From Parabacteroides sp. (GTDB lineage: Bacteria > Bacteroidota > Bacteroidia > Bacteroidales > Tannerellaceae): 64,000 nt of DNA. Where the stretch lies: assembly GCA_019417325.1 (NCBI GenBank), contig DXVO01000005.1:1-64000 (forward strand), written 5' to 3'. Position numbers and translations under genes: made by a program. The notes beneath the pieces were generated by a model. The model saw only the letters and a program-made list of their open reading frames with translations. It searched no databases and had not been told where the DNA came from. Below are positions 1 to 8,003 of the stretch, piece by piece; position 1 is the first letter of the stretch, and every line of letters starts with the position of its first letter.

Positions 1-37
1 CAATTGGATAGTTTATAAAAAAATAAAATCGGCAGTC

Positions 38-225
38 CGATTAAGACTACGTTAAAAATTAGAATATCTTAATAAATTTCATACCGTGAAAGTTGTTGAG
101 ATTCATAAATCCTCACGATTTTGAGAATTTCCTATAAATAATAAGCCTTAATAATCAAAGGATTATAGTATTAATATGTAGTAATATCTTTATACATTTG
201 TGAAATCTTAACGTAGTCTTAATCG
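38..225. repeat. inverted repeat pair, candidate invertible (inverton) segment
   Basis: Positions 38-55 (CGATTAAGACTACGTTAA) are repeated as an exact reverse complement at 208-225. The similarity continues imperfectly for several bases on both sides. The arms enclose 152 bp. A promoter -7 element, TACATTTG, lies at 193-200 just inside the right arm and faces right; no clear -33 TTTG is present. Repeats of this length flanking a promoter are the hallmark of phase-variable promoters in Bacteroidales. The recombinase and left-hand target gene are not visible, so inversion is an inference. Confidence 0.5.
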
Positions 226-385
226 AACTAAACAAACTATTTTTAGCGTATTGAACCGTAATCCCAACTAAATGATTCAGACAGTTTCCTTTTTCTATAA
301 ATAGAGTCCTCCATACAATGAATAATAAACAGAGACGCCCCTCTTGTCCAAACAGGCTTTATTGAAGGAGATGATATCTGCATCA

Positions 386-416
386 TTTGTCAACTTTCAA
401 CTTTTTCCTACCTTTG
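386..416 (+). promoter_or_regulatory. promoter of the ThrE-type exporter genes
   Basis: TTTG at 386-389, a 19-nt spacer and TACCTTTG at 409-416 match the Bacteroidetes housekeeping promoter consensus exactly. Transcription would start near 423, about 40 nt before the start codon at 463. Confidence 0.75.
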
Positions 417-462
417 TCCCCTGTTTAGGATTATCTTTTTAATTAAATCGTCATAAAATAAT

Positions 463-1230
463 ATGAGCAGAAATGAATCTTTGCTGCCGGTAGCTAAATT
501 CATCGCTGAGTACTCCTCCCATTTAATGGGATGTGGAGTGCATACTTCACGAGTTGTCCGGAACTCGAAACGTATAGGAGAAGCCTTCGGGCTGGATGTC
601 AAAATCAGTATTACTCAAAAGAATATTATATTGACTTTATCCGATGATGAAACGAGTAAAGCATATAGTGAAGTTGTGGAAATTCCTTCACTCCCTATCA
701 GTTTTGAACAGAATGCCCGTTTGAGTGAATTAAGTTGGGAGGTATATGACAAACATTTACCTTTGGATGAGATAAAACAGAAATATCAGGGAATAATCTC
801 TGCTCCAGCGATAGACCCGCTGTTCGTCTTGATTCTGGTCGGATTGGCAAACGCCTCTTTTTGCCGTTTGTTCGGTGGTGACTGGTGTTCGATGGGAATC
901 ATTTTCTCTTCAACAATCATAGGGCTGTTTTTGAAACAACAGATGCAAGCCCGGAAATATAATCATTATCTTATTTTCGTATCGTCTGCGTTTGTGGCGT
1001 CTTTATGTGCTTCCGTCTCTTTGATATTCGATACGACTTCGGAAATAGCGCTTGCAACAAGTGTTTTGTTCCTGATACCCGGTGTGCCGCTTATCAACGG
1101 TGTCATAGATATTGTAGAGGGATACATACTGACTGGTTTTGCCCGTCTGGTCAATGCGGTAATGCTGATTATATGCATTGCAATCGGGCTTTCTTTCACA
1201 CTTATGTTTGTAAAAAATAATTTGATATGA
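463..1230 (+). CDS. ThrE-type threonine/serine exporter, N-terminal half protein
   Basis: A 255-residue protein resembling the ThrE N-terminal family (PF06738, DUF1212). The first ~115 residues are soluble and carry the family-like segment FIAEYSSHLMGCGVHTSRV (residues 13-31). About five hydrophobic helices follow, with a conserved-looking LIPGVPLINGVIDI stretch near residues 205-218. In Corynebacterium ThrE this domain is fused to a second membrane domain and exports threonine and serine; here the second domain is the next gene, overlapping by 4 bp (ATGA), so the two are almost certainly co-translated. Substrate is inferred from the family only. A consensus promoter lies 50 bp upstream. Confidence 0.85.
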   Translation: MSRNESLLPVAKFIAEYSSHLMGCGVHTSRVVRNSKRIGEAFGLDVKISITQKNIILTLSDDETSKAYSEVVEIPSLPISFEQNARLSELSWEVYDKHLPLDEIKQKYQGIISAPAIDPLFVLILVGLANASFCRLFGGDWCSMGIIFSSTIIGLFLKQQMQARKYNHYLIFVSSAFVASLCASVSLIFDTTSEIALATSVLFLIPGVPLINGVIDIVEGYILTGFARLVNAVMLIICIAIGLSFTLMFVKNNLI

Positions 1231-1715
1231 TAATCTGGGATATTCTTGGCGACGGACTTTTTGCAGCTATAGCAGGTATTGGTTTCGGGGCGATTTCCGA
1301 CCCTCCTTTGAAAGCATTTCCTTTTATTGCCTTACTGGCTGCTGCCGGACATGCGTGCCGGTTTTGTATGATGACATTTTTCGGAATGGATATAGCAACA
1401 GCTTCTTTGTTGGGTGCATTAATAATCGGTTTTGGCAGTCTCTGGTTGGGAGGGAAGATTTATTGCCCGATGACTGTTTTGTATATCCCAGCTTTATTGC
1501 CGATGATTCCCGGACGATTTGCCTATAATATGGTCTTTTCCCTGATTATGTTTTTGCAAACGATGGATAATCCGGTAGAGAAAGCAAAATACATAGATAT
1601 GTTTTTATCTAACGGGATCGTAACCTGTACGGTTATATTTATGTTGACGATTGGTGCGACATTGCCTATTTTCATGTGTCCGGGGAAAGCGTTCTCATTA
1701 ACCCGGCGTAAATAA
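1227..1715 (+). CDS. ThrE-type exporter, C-terminal half protein (ThrE_2 family)
   Basis: A 162-residue, almost wholly hydrophobic protein with about five membrane helices. It matches the size and pattern of the ThrE_2 domain (PF12821), including a PALLPMIPGRFAYN segment near residues 88-101, similar in kind to the PGVP motif of its partner. It starts inside the stop codon of the preceding gene and probably forms one inner-membrane exporter with it. The split arrangement is common in Bacteroidetes and is not a frameshift, because both halves have complete domain boundaries. Confidence 0.82.
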   Translation: MIIWDILGDGLFAAIAGIGFGAISDPPLKAFPFIALLAAAGHACRFCMMTFFGMDIATASLLGALIIGFGSLWLGGKIYCPMTVLYIPALLPMIPGRFAYNMVFSLIMFLQTMDNPVEKAKYIDMFLSNGIVTCTVIFMLTIGATLPIFMCPGKAFSLTRRK

Positions 1716-1730
1716 TAAGTTGAAGGATTT

Positions 1731-2453
1731 ATGGAAATATTTTGGAAAACAATTGCACTCTATAATGCCTCTACCTGGGGATTCCAGTTGGCCATTGTTC
1801 TTATCGGTATTGTTTTGACGGTGTTGCTGGCATCTTGTCCCAGTCCCCGGATTAAGCTGGGGATGAAAATTTATCTGGCGGCTGTTTGTTTTTGGTTGTC
1901 GGTGGTATATTACTATGTTTATTGTTCCGAACGGGAGTATTATCAGGTGATGGCAATCTTTTGGGGGATTATGGCCCTTATGTGGGTATGGGATGCTGCA
2001 ACCGGTTATACAGCATTTGAACGAACCCGGAAATATGACTTGTTTGCTTATCTGCTGTTTGCGATGCCTTTTGTTTATCCGTTGGTTTCTATGGCGCGCG
2101 GGCTTTCTTTTCCGGAGATTACTTCGCCGGTGATGCCTTGTTCCGTAACGGTATTTATGATTGGATTGCTGCTGTATTTCTCCCGCAATATCAATCTGTT
2201 TATTGTATTGTTCTTATTTCATTGGTCCTTAATCGGGCTGTCTAAGACTTATACCTTTAATATTCCGGAAGACTTGTTGTTGGTAAGCGCATCTATTCCC
2301 GCTCTCTATCTGTTTTTCAGGGAGTATTTCGCAAATAGCCGGCATGCAGGAATGAAACCGGATGCCAAATATGTAAATGCACTGCTTGTTCTGGTTTGTC
2401 TGGCAATCGGCGGGGTTGCGCTGGTTACTACGTTAAGGGAATTGTTTTTTTAG
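1731..2453 (+). CDS. integral membrane protein, DUF6064-like
   Basis: A 240-residue inner-membrane protein with about seven or eight hydrophobic helices and no recognisable catalytic motif. The N-terminus (MEIFWKTIALYNASTWGFQ) resembles the uncharacterised DUF6064 family; that assignment is from memory of the family pattern and is tentative. It starts 15 bp after the exporter pair and is probably the last gene of that transcript. The stop codon directly abuts a dispersed hairpin repeat (2455-2539) separating it from the convergent TonB receptor. Function unknown. Confidence 0.75.
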   Translation: MEIFWKTIALYNASTWGFQLAIVLIGIVLTVLLASCPSPRIKLGMKIYLAAVCFWLSVVYYYVYCSEREYYQVMAIFWGIMALMWVWDAATGYTAFERTRKYDLFAYLLFAMPFVYPLVSMARGLSFPEITSPVMPCSVTVFMIGLLLYFSRNINLFIVLFLFHWSLIGLSKTYTFNIPEDLLLVSASIPALYLFFREYFANSRHAGMKPDAKYVNALLVLVCLAIGGVALVTTLRELFF

Positions 2454-2454
2454 T

Positions 2455-2539
2455 TGACAGTTGACAAGTGACAGTTATTTCGGCTTTCAGCCGATTTGCA
2501 TACAGGATGCGAAGCCTAACTGTCACTTGTCAACTGTCA
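2455..2539. repeat. dispersed palindromic repeat, copy A (full hairpin)
   Basis: A perfect 23-bp inverted repeat (2455-2477 with 2517-2539) around a 39-nt loop that contains its own small stem, CGGCT-TTC-AGCCG. It lies between convergent genes, so it could act as a bidirectional terminator. Arms and loop are both related to copy C at 42981-43080 (in the opposite orientation), and the arms to copies at 22598-22623 and 58001-58112, so it is a mobile or amplified element rather than a one-off terminator. Confidence 0.75.
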
Positions 2540-2544
2540 TCTGA

Positions 2545-4857
2545 TTAGAAGCTAACTTTTACTCCTGCAAAATAGCTTCTTGGTGTAGCTGGACCGTAGA
2601 TGTAAGAAGAGTCACGGTTTTTCCCCAAGTCAAAGTCAGACTGGTAGGCTTGGAAAATATTTTGTACTCCTGCATTTACTTCCAGTGTCAGTTCCTTATA
2701 TAGATGAAAGTCGTATCCCAGTTTGATATTCATATCCAGGAAGTCCCGGGTAGTTACTGCTTTATCTTTAGGTATATATCCGGCAAGATGTTGTACCAGC
2801 ATACTGCCGGTATAGGTACCGGAAAGGGATGCTGTAAAATGTTTCAGCGGTGTGAATGTTGAAGTAAGATACCCGTATACATCTGGTGTCCTGAACATTT
2901 TTCTTACAGGAGGTATATCTTCATCCTGGCTCCATCGCTCGGGTTCTTTATAACGGCTGCGCTGTATTGTAGTGCCTGCCTGTACGGATACCCAGGAGGT
3001 AAGGATTGCTTTGCCTTCCAATGTTAATCCCATAACCATTGCACCCGAACCATTCTGACGTTCTTTTATCAGATTGCCTTGTTCGTCTTTCCCTATGTCT
3101 TTTAATACAAATACGTCACTCAGGTTAGTATAGAAACCCTCCACAAGGAAATTCACTTGTATACCGTTCTTGAAACGATGATAAAAATCGACCGATGTGC
3201 TGAGGCTTTGAGATTTTTCTTCTTTCAGGTTTTCGGCACGTCGTATCAAAGCAACTTCACCGCCTACAGCAGAGATATGCAGGTCTTCATCAAATGCCTG
3301 CGGAGCACGGAAACCACTGGAATAACTTGCACGGATGTTGATGTCTTCTGTCGGATTGAAACGAATATTAGCACGCGGGCTGAATATGACATGGTTTATC
3401 ATATTATGTTTATCCAGACGTCCGCCAATCAGAAAACTCCATTTTTTGTTCTTCCATTCATTTTGCAGGAAAGCACTTTCTATATGTACTTTCTGGTTGG
3501 TAAAACGATTATATCCCAACATTTCATCTTTCAGATGGTCGTAGCTGTATTCCAATCCGGCAGTCAGGTCTGAAGGCATAAACAGGAATTTATTGAAACT
3601 ATAATTATATTGTGCTCCCGACATCCAGGTTAAATCTGTTGTTTTGCCATAAGCATTCGGATCCTGATTTGTACCATAATAACTGTCGCGGTCGGTGAAT
3701 TGTGCGGAAGAGAAGATGCTTATCTTCTGTTTGTAATCGGGCGAGAAAAGATCAAATTTCAATCCTCCCCCGTCGATAGCATGTTGCAATTGCTCTGCAA
3801 TGTCCGCTTCGTGCGGCGGACGCGATAGTAAATTACCACCACGTCGGAATTCATTCATGTGATGATATTCAAGTGTCAACTTGCTGTAAAGACCTGTTTT
3901 GATAAAAGAGCGGAAACCTACCATCTGGTTCTTAAGTTTCGGCAATTCGGTAAATCCGTCTCCATCATGATCGTACCCGTCGCGTACCCGGTTTTGTCCG
4001 AATATGTACATACCGGCTTTGCCACTTTCTGTAACCAGTGAGGCATTCAGGGTCGTATTATTATCCAGTGAGGAACTACCTCCGATAGAAGTAATCGTAT
4101 GTGCCACTTCTCCTGAGTTGCGTAAAGGCTCTTTGGTAATAATATTGATGGTTCCTGCAATTGCTGAAGAACCAAATAGGGCAGAACCGCCTCCGCGCAT
4201 AACTTCTACACGCTCAATCATATTTGCAGGAATCTGTTCTAATCCGTAAACCCCTGCCAAAGCACTGAATATAGGGCGGGAGTCAATCAAAATCTGGGTA
4301 TACGGACCATCCAGCCCGTTTATGCGAACCTGTTGAAAGCCACAGTTCTGACAATTTGTTTCTACACGGACGCCCGGTTGGAAATTCAACCCTTGTGAAA
4401 GGTTTACCGCATTCGTTGACTGAAACATTTTGGAGTCGATTACGCTAACCAATGTAGGAGCCAGACGCCGTGATGTTTCACTTCGGTTTGCCGAAACCAC
4501 TACCCCGTCCAGGGCAATACGGTCTTCCTCCATTTCGATGTTTATCTCGAGTGTTTTTCCTTTCTTTAATGTGACTTCACGGGTTACGGGCTTATAACCG
4601 AGGAATTTATATTCGAGAGTGAATTTTCCTTCCGGAAGGTTCTTCAGGAAATAATGTCCTGAATTGTCGGTTGTTGTTCCGATGGTTGTCCCTTTTAGCA
4701 TCACGGTAATGAAAGGAAGGTGCTCCCCGGTTTCTTTGTCTAATACATGTCCGAATACGTTAGCATCCGAACCGTCTGTTTTTTCTCTGTTGTCTGAAGC
4801 TTGTGCAGCAGTAAGGGCACAACACAAGCATAGTATAAGCATAAATATCTTGTTCAT
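2545..4857 (-). CDS. TonB-dependent outer-membrane receptor, probable metal or metal-complex uptake
   Basis: A 770-residue receptor. Residues 1-20 are a signal peptide. Residues ~33-110 are a carboxypeptidase-regulatory-like domain (FGHVLDKETGEHLPFITVML). The plug (~115-245) contains a Cys-x-x-Cys pair (C169, C172, in ETNCQNCGFQQVRINGLDG) and the typical VEVMRGGGSALFGSSAIAG segment. The rest is a 22-strand-type barrel ending in VSF. It is of the HmuR/CirA class rather than SusC, being shorter and without a SusD partner. It follows the His-rich small protein by 65 bp in the same direction. The Cys pair and His-rich neighbour point to a metal or metal complex as ligand; this is inference. Confidence 0.9.
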   Translation of the reverse strand: MNKIFMLILCLCCALTAAQASDNREKTDGSDANVFGHVLDKETGEHLPFITVMLKGTTIGTTTDNSGHYFLKNLPEGKFTLEYKFLGYKPVTREVTLKKGKTLEINIEMEEDRIALDGVVVSANRSETSRRLAPTLVSVIDSKMFQSTNAVNLSQGLNFQPGVRVETNCQNCGFQQVRINGLDGPYTQILIDSRPIFSALAGVYGLEQIPANMIERVEVMRGGGSALFGSSAIAGTINIITKEPLRNSGEVAHTITSIGGSSSLDNNTTLNASLVTESGKAGMYIFGQNRVRDGYDHDGDGFTELPKLKNQMVGFRSFIKTGLYSKLTLEYHHMNEFRRGGNLLSRPPHEADIAEQLQHAIDGGGLKFDLFSPDYKQKISIFSSAQFTDRDSYYGTNQDPNAYGKTTDLTWMSGAQYNYSFNKFLFMPSDLTAGLEYSYDHLKDEMLGYNRFTNQKVHIESAFLQNEWKNKKWSFLIGGRLDKHNMINHVIFSPRANIRFNPTEDINIRASYSSGFRAPQAFDEDLHISAVGGEVALIRRAENLKEEKSQSLSTSVDFYHRFKNGIQVNFLVEGFYTNLSDVFVLKDIGKDEQGNLIKERQNGSGAMVMGLTLEGKAILTSWVSVQAGTTIQRSRYKEPERWSQDEDIPPVRKMFRTPDVYGYLTSTFTPLKHFTASLSGTYTGSMLVQHLAGYIPKDKAVTTRDFLDMNIKLGYDFHLYKELTLEVNAGVQNIFQAYQSDFDLGKNRDSSYIYGPATPRSYFAGVKVSF

Positions 4858-4922
4858 ACTGAATTAAATAAATGTGTGTAATAAAAAATAAACTACAACT
4901 CTTCTCGCGAAAAACTTATGTG

Positions 4923-5273
4923 TCAGGCAACAGGAGGGGCGCGTAGAGATAGTTTTCCCGGCACGGCGCACAGATATGCCATACAAACCGGCGGGCAAAG
5001 GATTTGGAAAACGGAACCTTCAGCAGTAGTAATCAGTACAGAAATAAAAGCGGCACCGCTTATCTGTACTGTCGAAAGTTGATGCAATAGCTGAAATTCG
5101 GCATAGGTATGTTCATTGCCGGATGTTCCGTTGTCATTTTTATGGTAGGGGTGTGAATGGACAATAGTTACCCCGTTGATAATGTGTACGTGGGTAAACG
5201 CAATTAAGCATCCTAAATACGCTATGAATAGAGTAGGAAGGGCTATTTTCAGATATTTAGTGAATCTGTCCAT
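4923..5273 (-). CDS. small His-rich exported protein preceding a TonB receptor
   Basis: A 116-residue protein with an N-terminal hydrophobic segment (residues ~9-26) followed immediately by a His cluster: H28, H30, H39, H41, H44, H55 and H64 (FTHVHIINGVTIVHSHPYHK). A second hydrophobic part carries C93, C97 and C102, and the protein ends in LRAPPVA. I chose the ATG at 5273 because it gives a clean signal-anchor; the frame upstream has no such signal and codes mostly K/N/F-rich sequence. Such short His-rich proteins recur beside metal-linked TonB receptors in Bacteroidetes, suggesting metal binding or sensing at the envelope. I cannot name the family. Confidence 0.75.
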   Translation of the reverse strand: MDRFTKYLKIALPTLFIAYLGCLIAFTHVHIINGVTIVHSHPYHKNDNGTSGNEHTYAEFQLLHQLSTVQISGAAFISVLITTAEGSVFQILCPPVCMAYLCAVPGKLSLRAPPVA

Positions 5274-5530
5274 CCGGATGCAAATATAGTTATATTTTTT
5301 AATTAATAAGCTAACGCTAAGAAAACTACCTATTTGTAGGTATGTGTTTCTTTTTGGAAAACTTTTTTTGTTATTTGTTTTTTTAAGTTTTCCGTTTTTA
5401 TTTTGTATAATTTTGATTTTAAATAGGTTGACAAAAATTAACTCGTTAAAAGTTTTCCAAAAAGAATAACTGTGGTCTTTGTTTGCATATCTTTGTGGCA
5501 TAAATAAATTATAAACCTGTAGTACTTATC
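5274..5530. promoter_or_regulatory. divergent intergenic region with palindromic operator candidate
   Basis: Between the His-rich gene (-) and nrdD (+). It holds a perfect palindrome, TACCTATTTGTAGGTA, at 5327-5342 (6-bp arms, 4-bp centre), a -7 box for the minus strand at 5281-5288 (TATATTTG) and one for nrdD at 5488-5495 (TATCTTTG). The palindrome sits about 50 bp upstream of the His-rich gene, a natural place for a metal-responsive repressor, but no regulator is identified. Confidence 0.5.
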
Positions 5531-7738
5531 ATGATTCAAACAGTGATTAAAAGAGACGGACGTATTGTTGGTTTCAATGAAGAGAAAATAACAACCGCCA
5601 TAAGAAAAGCAATGTTGCATACGGAGATAGGGGAGGATATGCAATTAATCAGGCAGATAACAGACCATATATCATTCAAGGGAGATGCTCAGATGACTGT
5701 GGAGGCAATCCAGGATGCGGTCGAGTTGGAACTGATGAACAGTAGCCGCAAAGATGTGGCACAAAAATATATCGCTTATCGTAACCAGCGGAGTGTTGCC
5801 CGGAAAGCGAAGACCCGGGATATGTTTCTGGAAATTATTAATATTAAGTCAAATGATATTACCCGCGAGAATGCCAATATGAATGCGGACACTCCGGCGG
5901 GTATGATGATGAAATTTTCCAGTGAAACCACCAAGCCGTTTGTTGATGATTATTTACTGAGTGAAGAAACCAAAGACGCTGTCAACAATAATTATTTACA
6001 TATTCATGATAAGGACTATTATCCGACAAAGAGTTTGACTTGTGTGCAGCATCCGCTGGATCGTATCCTGAAATACGGCTTTTCGGCTGGACATGGCGAA
6101 TCGCGTCCGGCAAAACGTATAGAGACTGCAAGTATCCTGGGGTGTATTTCTTTGGAAACGGCGCAGAATGAAATGCACGGGGGACAAGCTATTCCGGCAT
6201 TTGATTTTTATCTGGCTCCCTATGTACGGAATAGTTATGTGGAGGAAATTAAAAATCTCGAAGAATTGACCGGGGCGGATTATTCTCATCTGTATCGGAA
6301 AGAATTAGATGATTATATAAATCGTCCGTTGGATGGCTTGTCGGGAGATGATCGTGTTGTGCAACATGCAATCAATAAAACGGTCAGCCGTGTGCATCAG
6401 TCCATGGAGGCTTTTATCCATAATATGAACACGATTCACTCCCGTGGGGGAAACCAGGTTGTGTTCAGCTCCATTAATTATGGAACCGACACTTCTGCGG
6501 AAGGGCGTTGCGTGATTCGTGAGATTTTGAAAAGTACCTATCGGGGGGTGGGTAATGGCGAAACGGCAATTTTTCCTATTCAAATCTGGAAAAAGAAACG
6601 CGGTGTAAGCTATTTGCCAGACGACCGTAATTACGATTTATACCAGCTTGCCTGTAAAGTGACGGCACGTCGATTTTTCCCTAACTTCCTGAACCTGGAT
6701 GCGACCTTCAACCAGAGTGAGGAGTGGAAATCGGACGACCCGCAACGCTATATCCATGAAGTGGCAACTATGGGGTGTCGTACGCGTGTGTTTGAAAACC
6801 GTTTTGGACCTAAAACGTCTATCGGTCGCGGAAATATTTCTTTTTCAACAATAAATATTGTACGTCTGGCAATAGAATGTATGTCTATCGCTGATAAGGA
6901 AGAACGGATTGTCAAGTTTTTTGCTAAACTCGACAGTATGTTGGAGGTGGCAGCACGCCAGTTGCACGAACGTATGGAGTTTCAGAAAACGGCCTATGCC
7001 AAACAGTTTCCTTTACTGATGTCTTCGCTCTGGTTGGGTAGTGAAAAGTTAAGACCGAATGATACAATAGCTTCGGTAATCAACCAGGGAACTTTAGGAA
7101 TCGGTTTTATCGGTTTGGCTGAATGCCTGGTAGCTCTTACCGGTAAGCATCATGGTGAAGATGAAGTATCGCAGGAGCTGGGTTTGAAGATTGTAACTTA
7201 TATGCGCGATCGCGTCAATCAGTTTTCAGAGCAATATCAGCATAATTATAGTGTGTTGGCTACTCCGGCCGAAGGGTTATCCGGAAAATTTACCGGACGT
7301 GACCGGAAAGAATTTGGTTCGTTGCCGGGTATTACCGACCGTGAGTATTATACAAACTCCAACCATGTGCCTGTATATTATAAATGTAGTGCTCGTCATA
7401 AGGCTGAAGTGGAAGCTCCTTACCATGAACTGACCAGGGGCGGACATATCTTTTATGTGGAGATGGACGGGGATGCAACCCATAATCCGGAAGTGATTAT
7501 GCAGGTAGTTGATATGATGGACCGTTATAATATAGGATATGGTTCTGTAAATCATAACCGTAACCGTTGCCTGGATTGTGGTTTCGAGAATGCTGAAACT
7601 CATTTGGAGGCTTGCCCGAAATGCGGTAGTACGCGTCTGGATAAATTACAACGTATCACTGGTTATTTGGTAGGTACAACCGATCGCTGGAATAATGCGA
7701 AACTTTCAGAATTGAATGACCGGGTGACACATGATTAG
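5531..7738 (+). CDS. nrdD: anaerobic ribonucleoside-triphosphate reductase
   Basis: A 735-residue class III reductase that makes deoxyribonucleotides under anoxia using a glycyl radical. Residues 1-~95 are an ATP-cone (VIKRDGRIVGFNEEKI). The C-terminus has the zinc site C680, C683, C695 and C698 (CLDCG...CPKCG), then the glycyl-radical motif RITGYL with G711 as radical site. The length is typical. The activase gene nrdG follows 265 bp downstream in the same direction, separated by a palindrome array. A -7 box (TATCTTTG, 5488-5495) lies 36 bp upstream of the start. Confidence 0.97.
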   Translation: MIQTVIKRDGRIVGFNEEKITTAIRKAMLHTEIGEDMQLIRQITDHISFKGDAQMTVEAIQDAVELELMNSSRKDVAQKYIAYRNQRSVARKAKTRDMFLEIINIKSNDITRENANMNADTPAGMMMKFSSETTKPFVDDYLLSEETKDAVNNNYLHIHDKDYYPTKSLTCVQHPLDRILKYGFSAGHGESRPAKRIETASILGCISLETAQNEMHGGQAIPAFDFYLAPYVRNSYVEEIKNLEELTGADYSHLYRKELDDYINRPLDGLSGDDRVVQHAINKTVSRVHQSMEAFIHNMNTIHSRGGNQVVFSSINYGTDTSAEGRCVIREILKSTYRGVGNGETAIFPIQIWKKKRGVSYLPDDRNYDLYQLACKVTARRFFPNFLNLDATFNQSEEWKSDDPQRYIHEVATMGCRTRVFENRFGPKTSIGRGNISFSTINIVRLAIECMSIADKEERIVKFFAKLDSMLEVAARQLHERMEFQKTAYAKQFPLLMSSLWLGSEKLRPNDTIASVINQGTLGIGFIGLAECLVALTGKHHGEDEVSQELGLKIVTYMRDRVNQFSEQYQHNYSVLATPAEGLSGKFTGRDRKEFGSLPGITDREYYTNSNHVPVYYKCSARHKAEVEAPYHELTRGGHIFYVEMDGDATHNPEVIMQVVDMMDRYNIGYGSVNHNRNRCLDCGFENAETHLEACPKCGSTRLDKLQRITGYLVGTTDRWNNAKLSELNDRVTHD

Positions 7739-7870
7739 GAAAATGTGAAAACATTTTCCAGATGACAGGTGGCAATTGACATAGTCGATTGGGCTTTACG
7801 TCCGGTATTTGAATGGGGTGTAAGTAGCTGTAGCAGTTAATTGTTTCGTACTAATTTCTAACTGTAGTTA

Positions 7871-7965
7871 GTTTCAAAAAAGTTTCTTGGCTTGAAACAA
7901 AAAGTTTCATTACGTTGAAACAAAAAGTTCCACCCGATGAAACAAAAAGTTTCAAGGCATGAAAC
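7871..7965. repeat. 22/23-bp phased palindrome array 1 (GAAAC-AAAAA-GTTTC)
   Basis: Three units GAAACAAAAAGTTYC lie at 7894-7908, 7917-7931 and 7939-7953, centred on 7901, 7924 and 7946. A related unit with GTTTC on both sides lies at 7871-7885 (centre 7878), and a half unit GAAAC at 7961-7965. Spacing is therefore 23, 23, 22 and 22 bp. Between units are 7-8 unrelated bases. Each unit can form a 5-bp stem with a five-A loop. It lies between nrdD and nrdG and overlaps the first codons of the longest possible nrdG frame. Confidence 0.7.
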
Positions 7966-8003
7966 TTTTATGCCATGCCCGGAAATTTGTAAAAAGTAGA
8001 AAT

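Larger units (their letters stand above)
1..462. other. intergenic region with candidate invertible segment
   Basis: AT-rich region with no credible coding frame. It holds an 18-bp perfect inverted repeat (38-55 and 208-225) and a consensus Bacteroidetes promoter (386-416) directly upstream of the first gene. The repeats and promoter are listed separately. The gene to the left lies outside the window. Confidence 0.8.

Noticed and set aside
1227..1230. Frameshift splitting a single thrE gene
   Set aside because: Both proteins have complete domain ends and the 4-bp ATGA overlap is typical translational coupling; two-gene ThrE exporters are normal in many bacteria.
5276..5501. Long N-terminal extension of the His-rich protein
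   Set aside because: The extra 76 residues are K/N/F-rich translation of a T-rich intergenic region and would bury the signal-anchor.
7871..7965. CRISPR-like array
   Set aside because: Units are 15 bp and spacers only 7-8 bp, there are no cas genes, and the units are hairpins with a loop of A; it does not fit CRISPR dimensions.
7959..8003. Upstream start for nrdG
   Set aside because: The extra 15 residues are encoded by the palindrome array and flank, and family N-termini begin at the internal Met.
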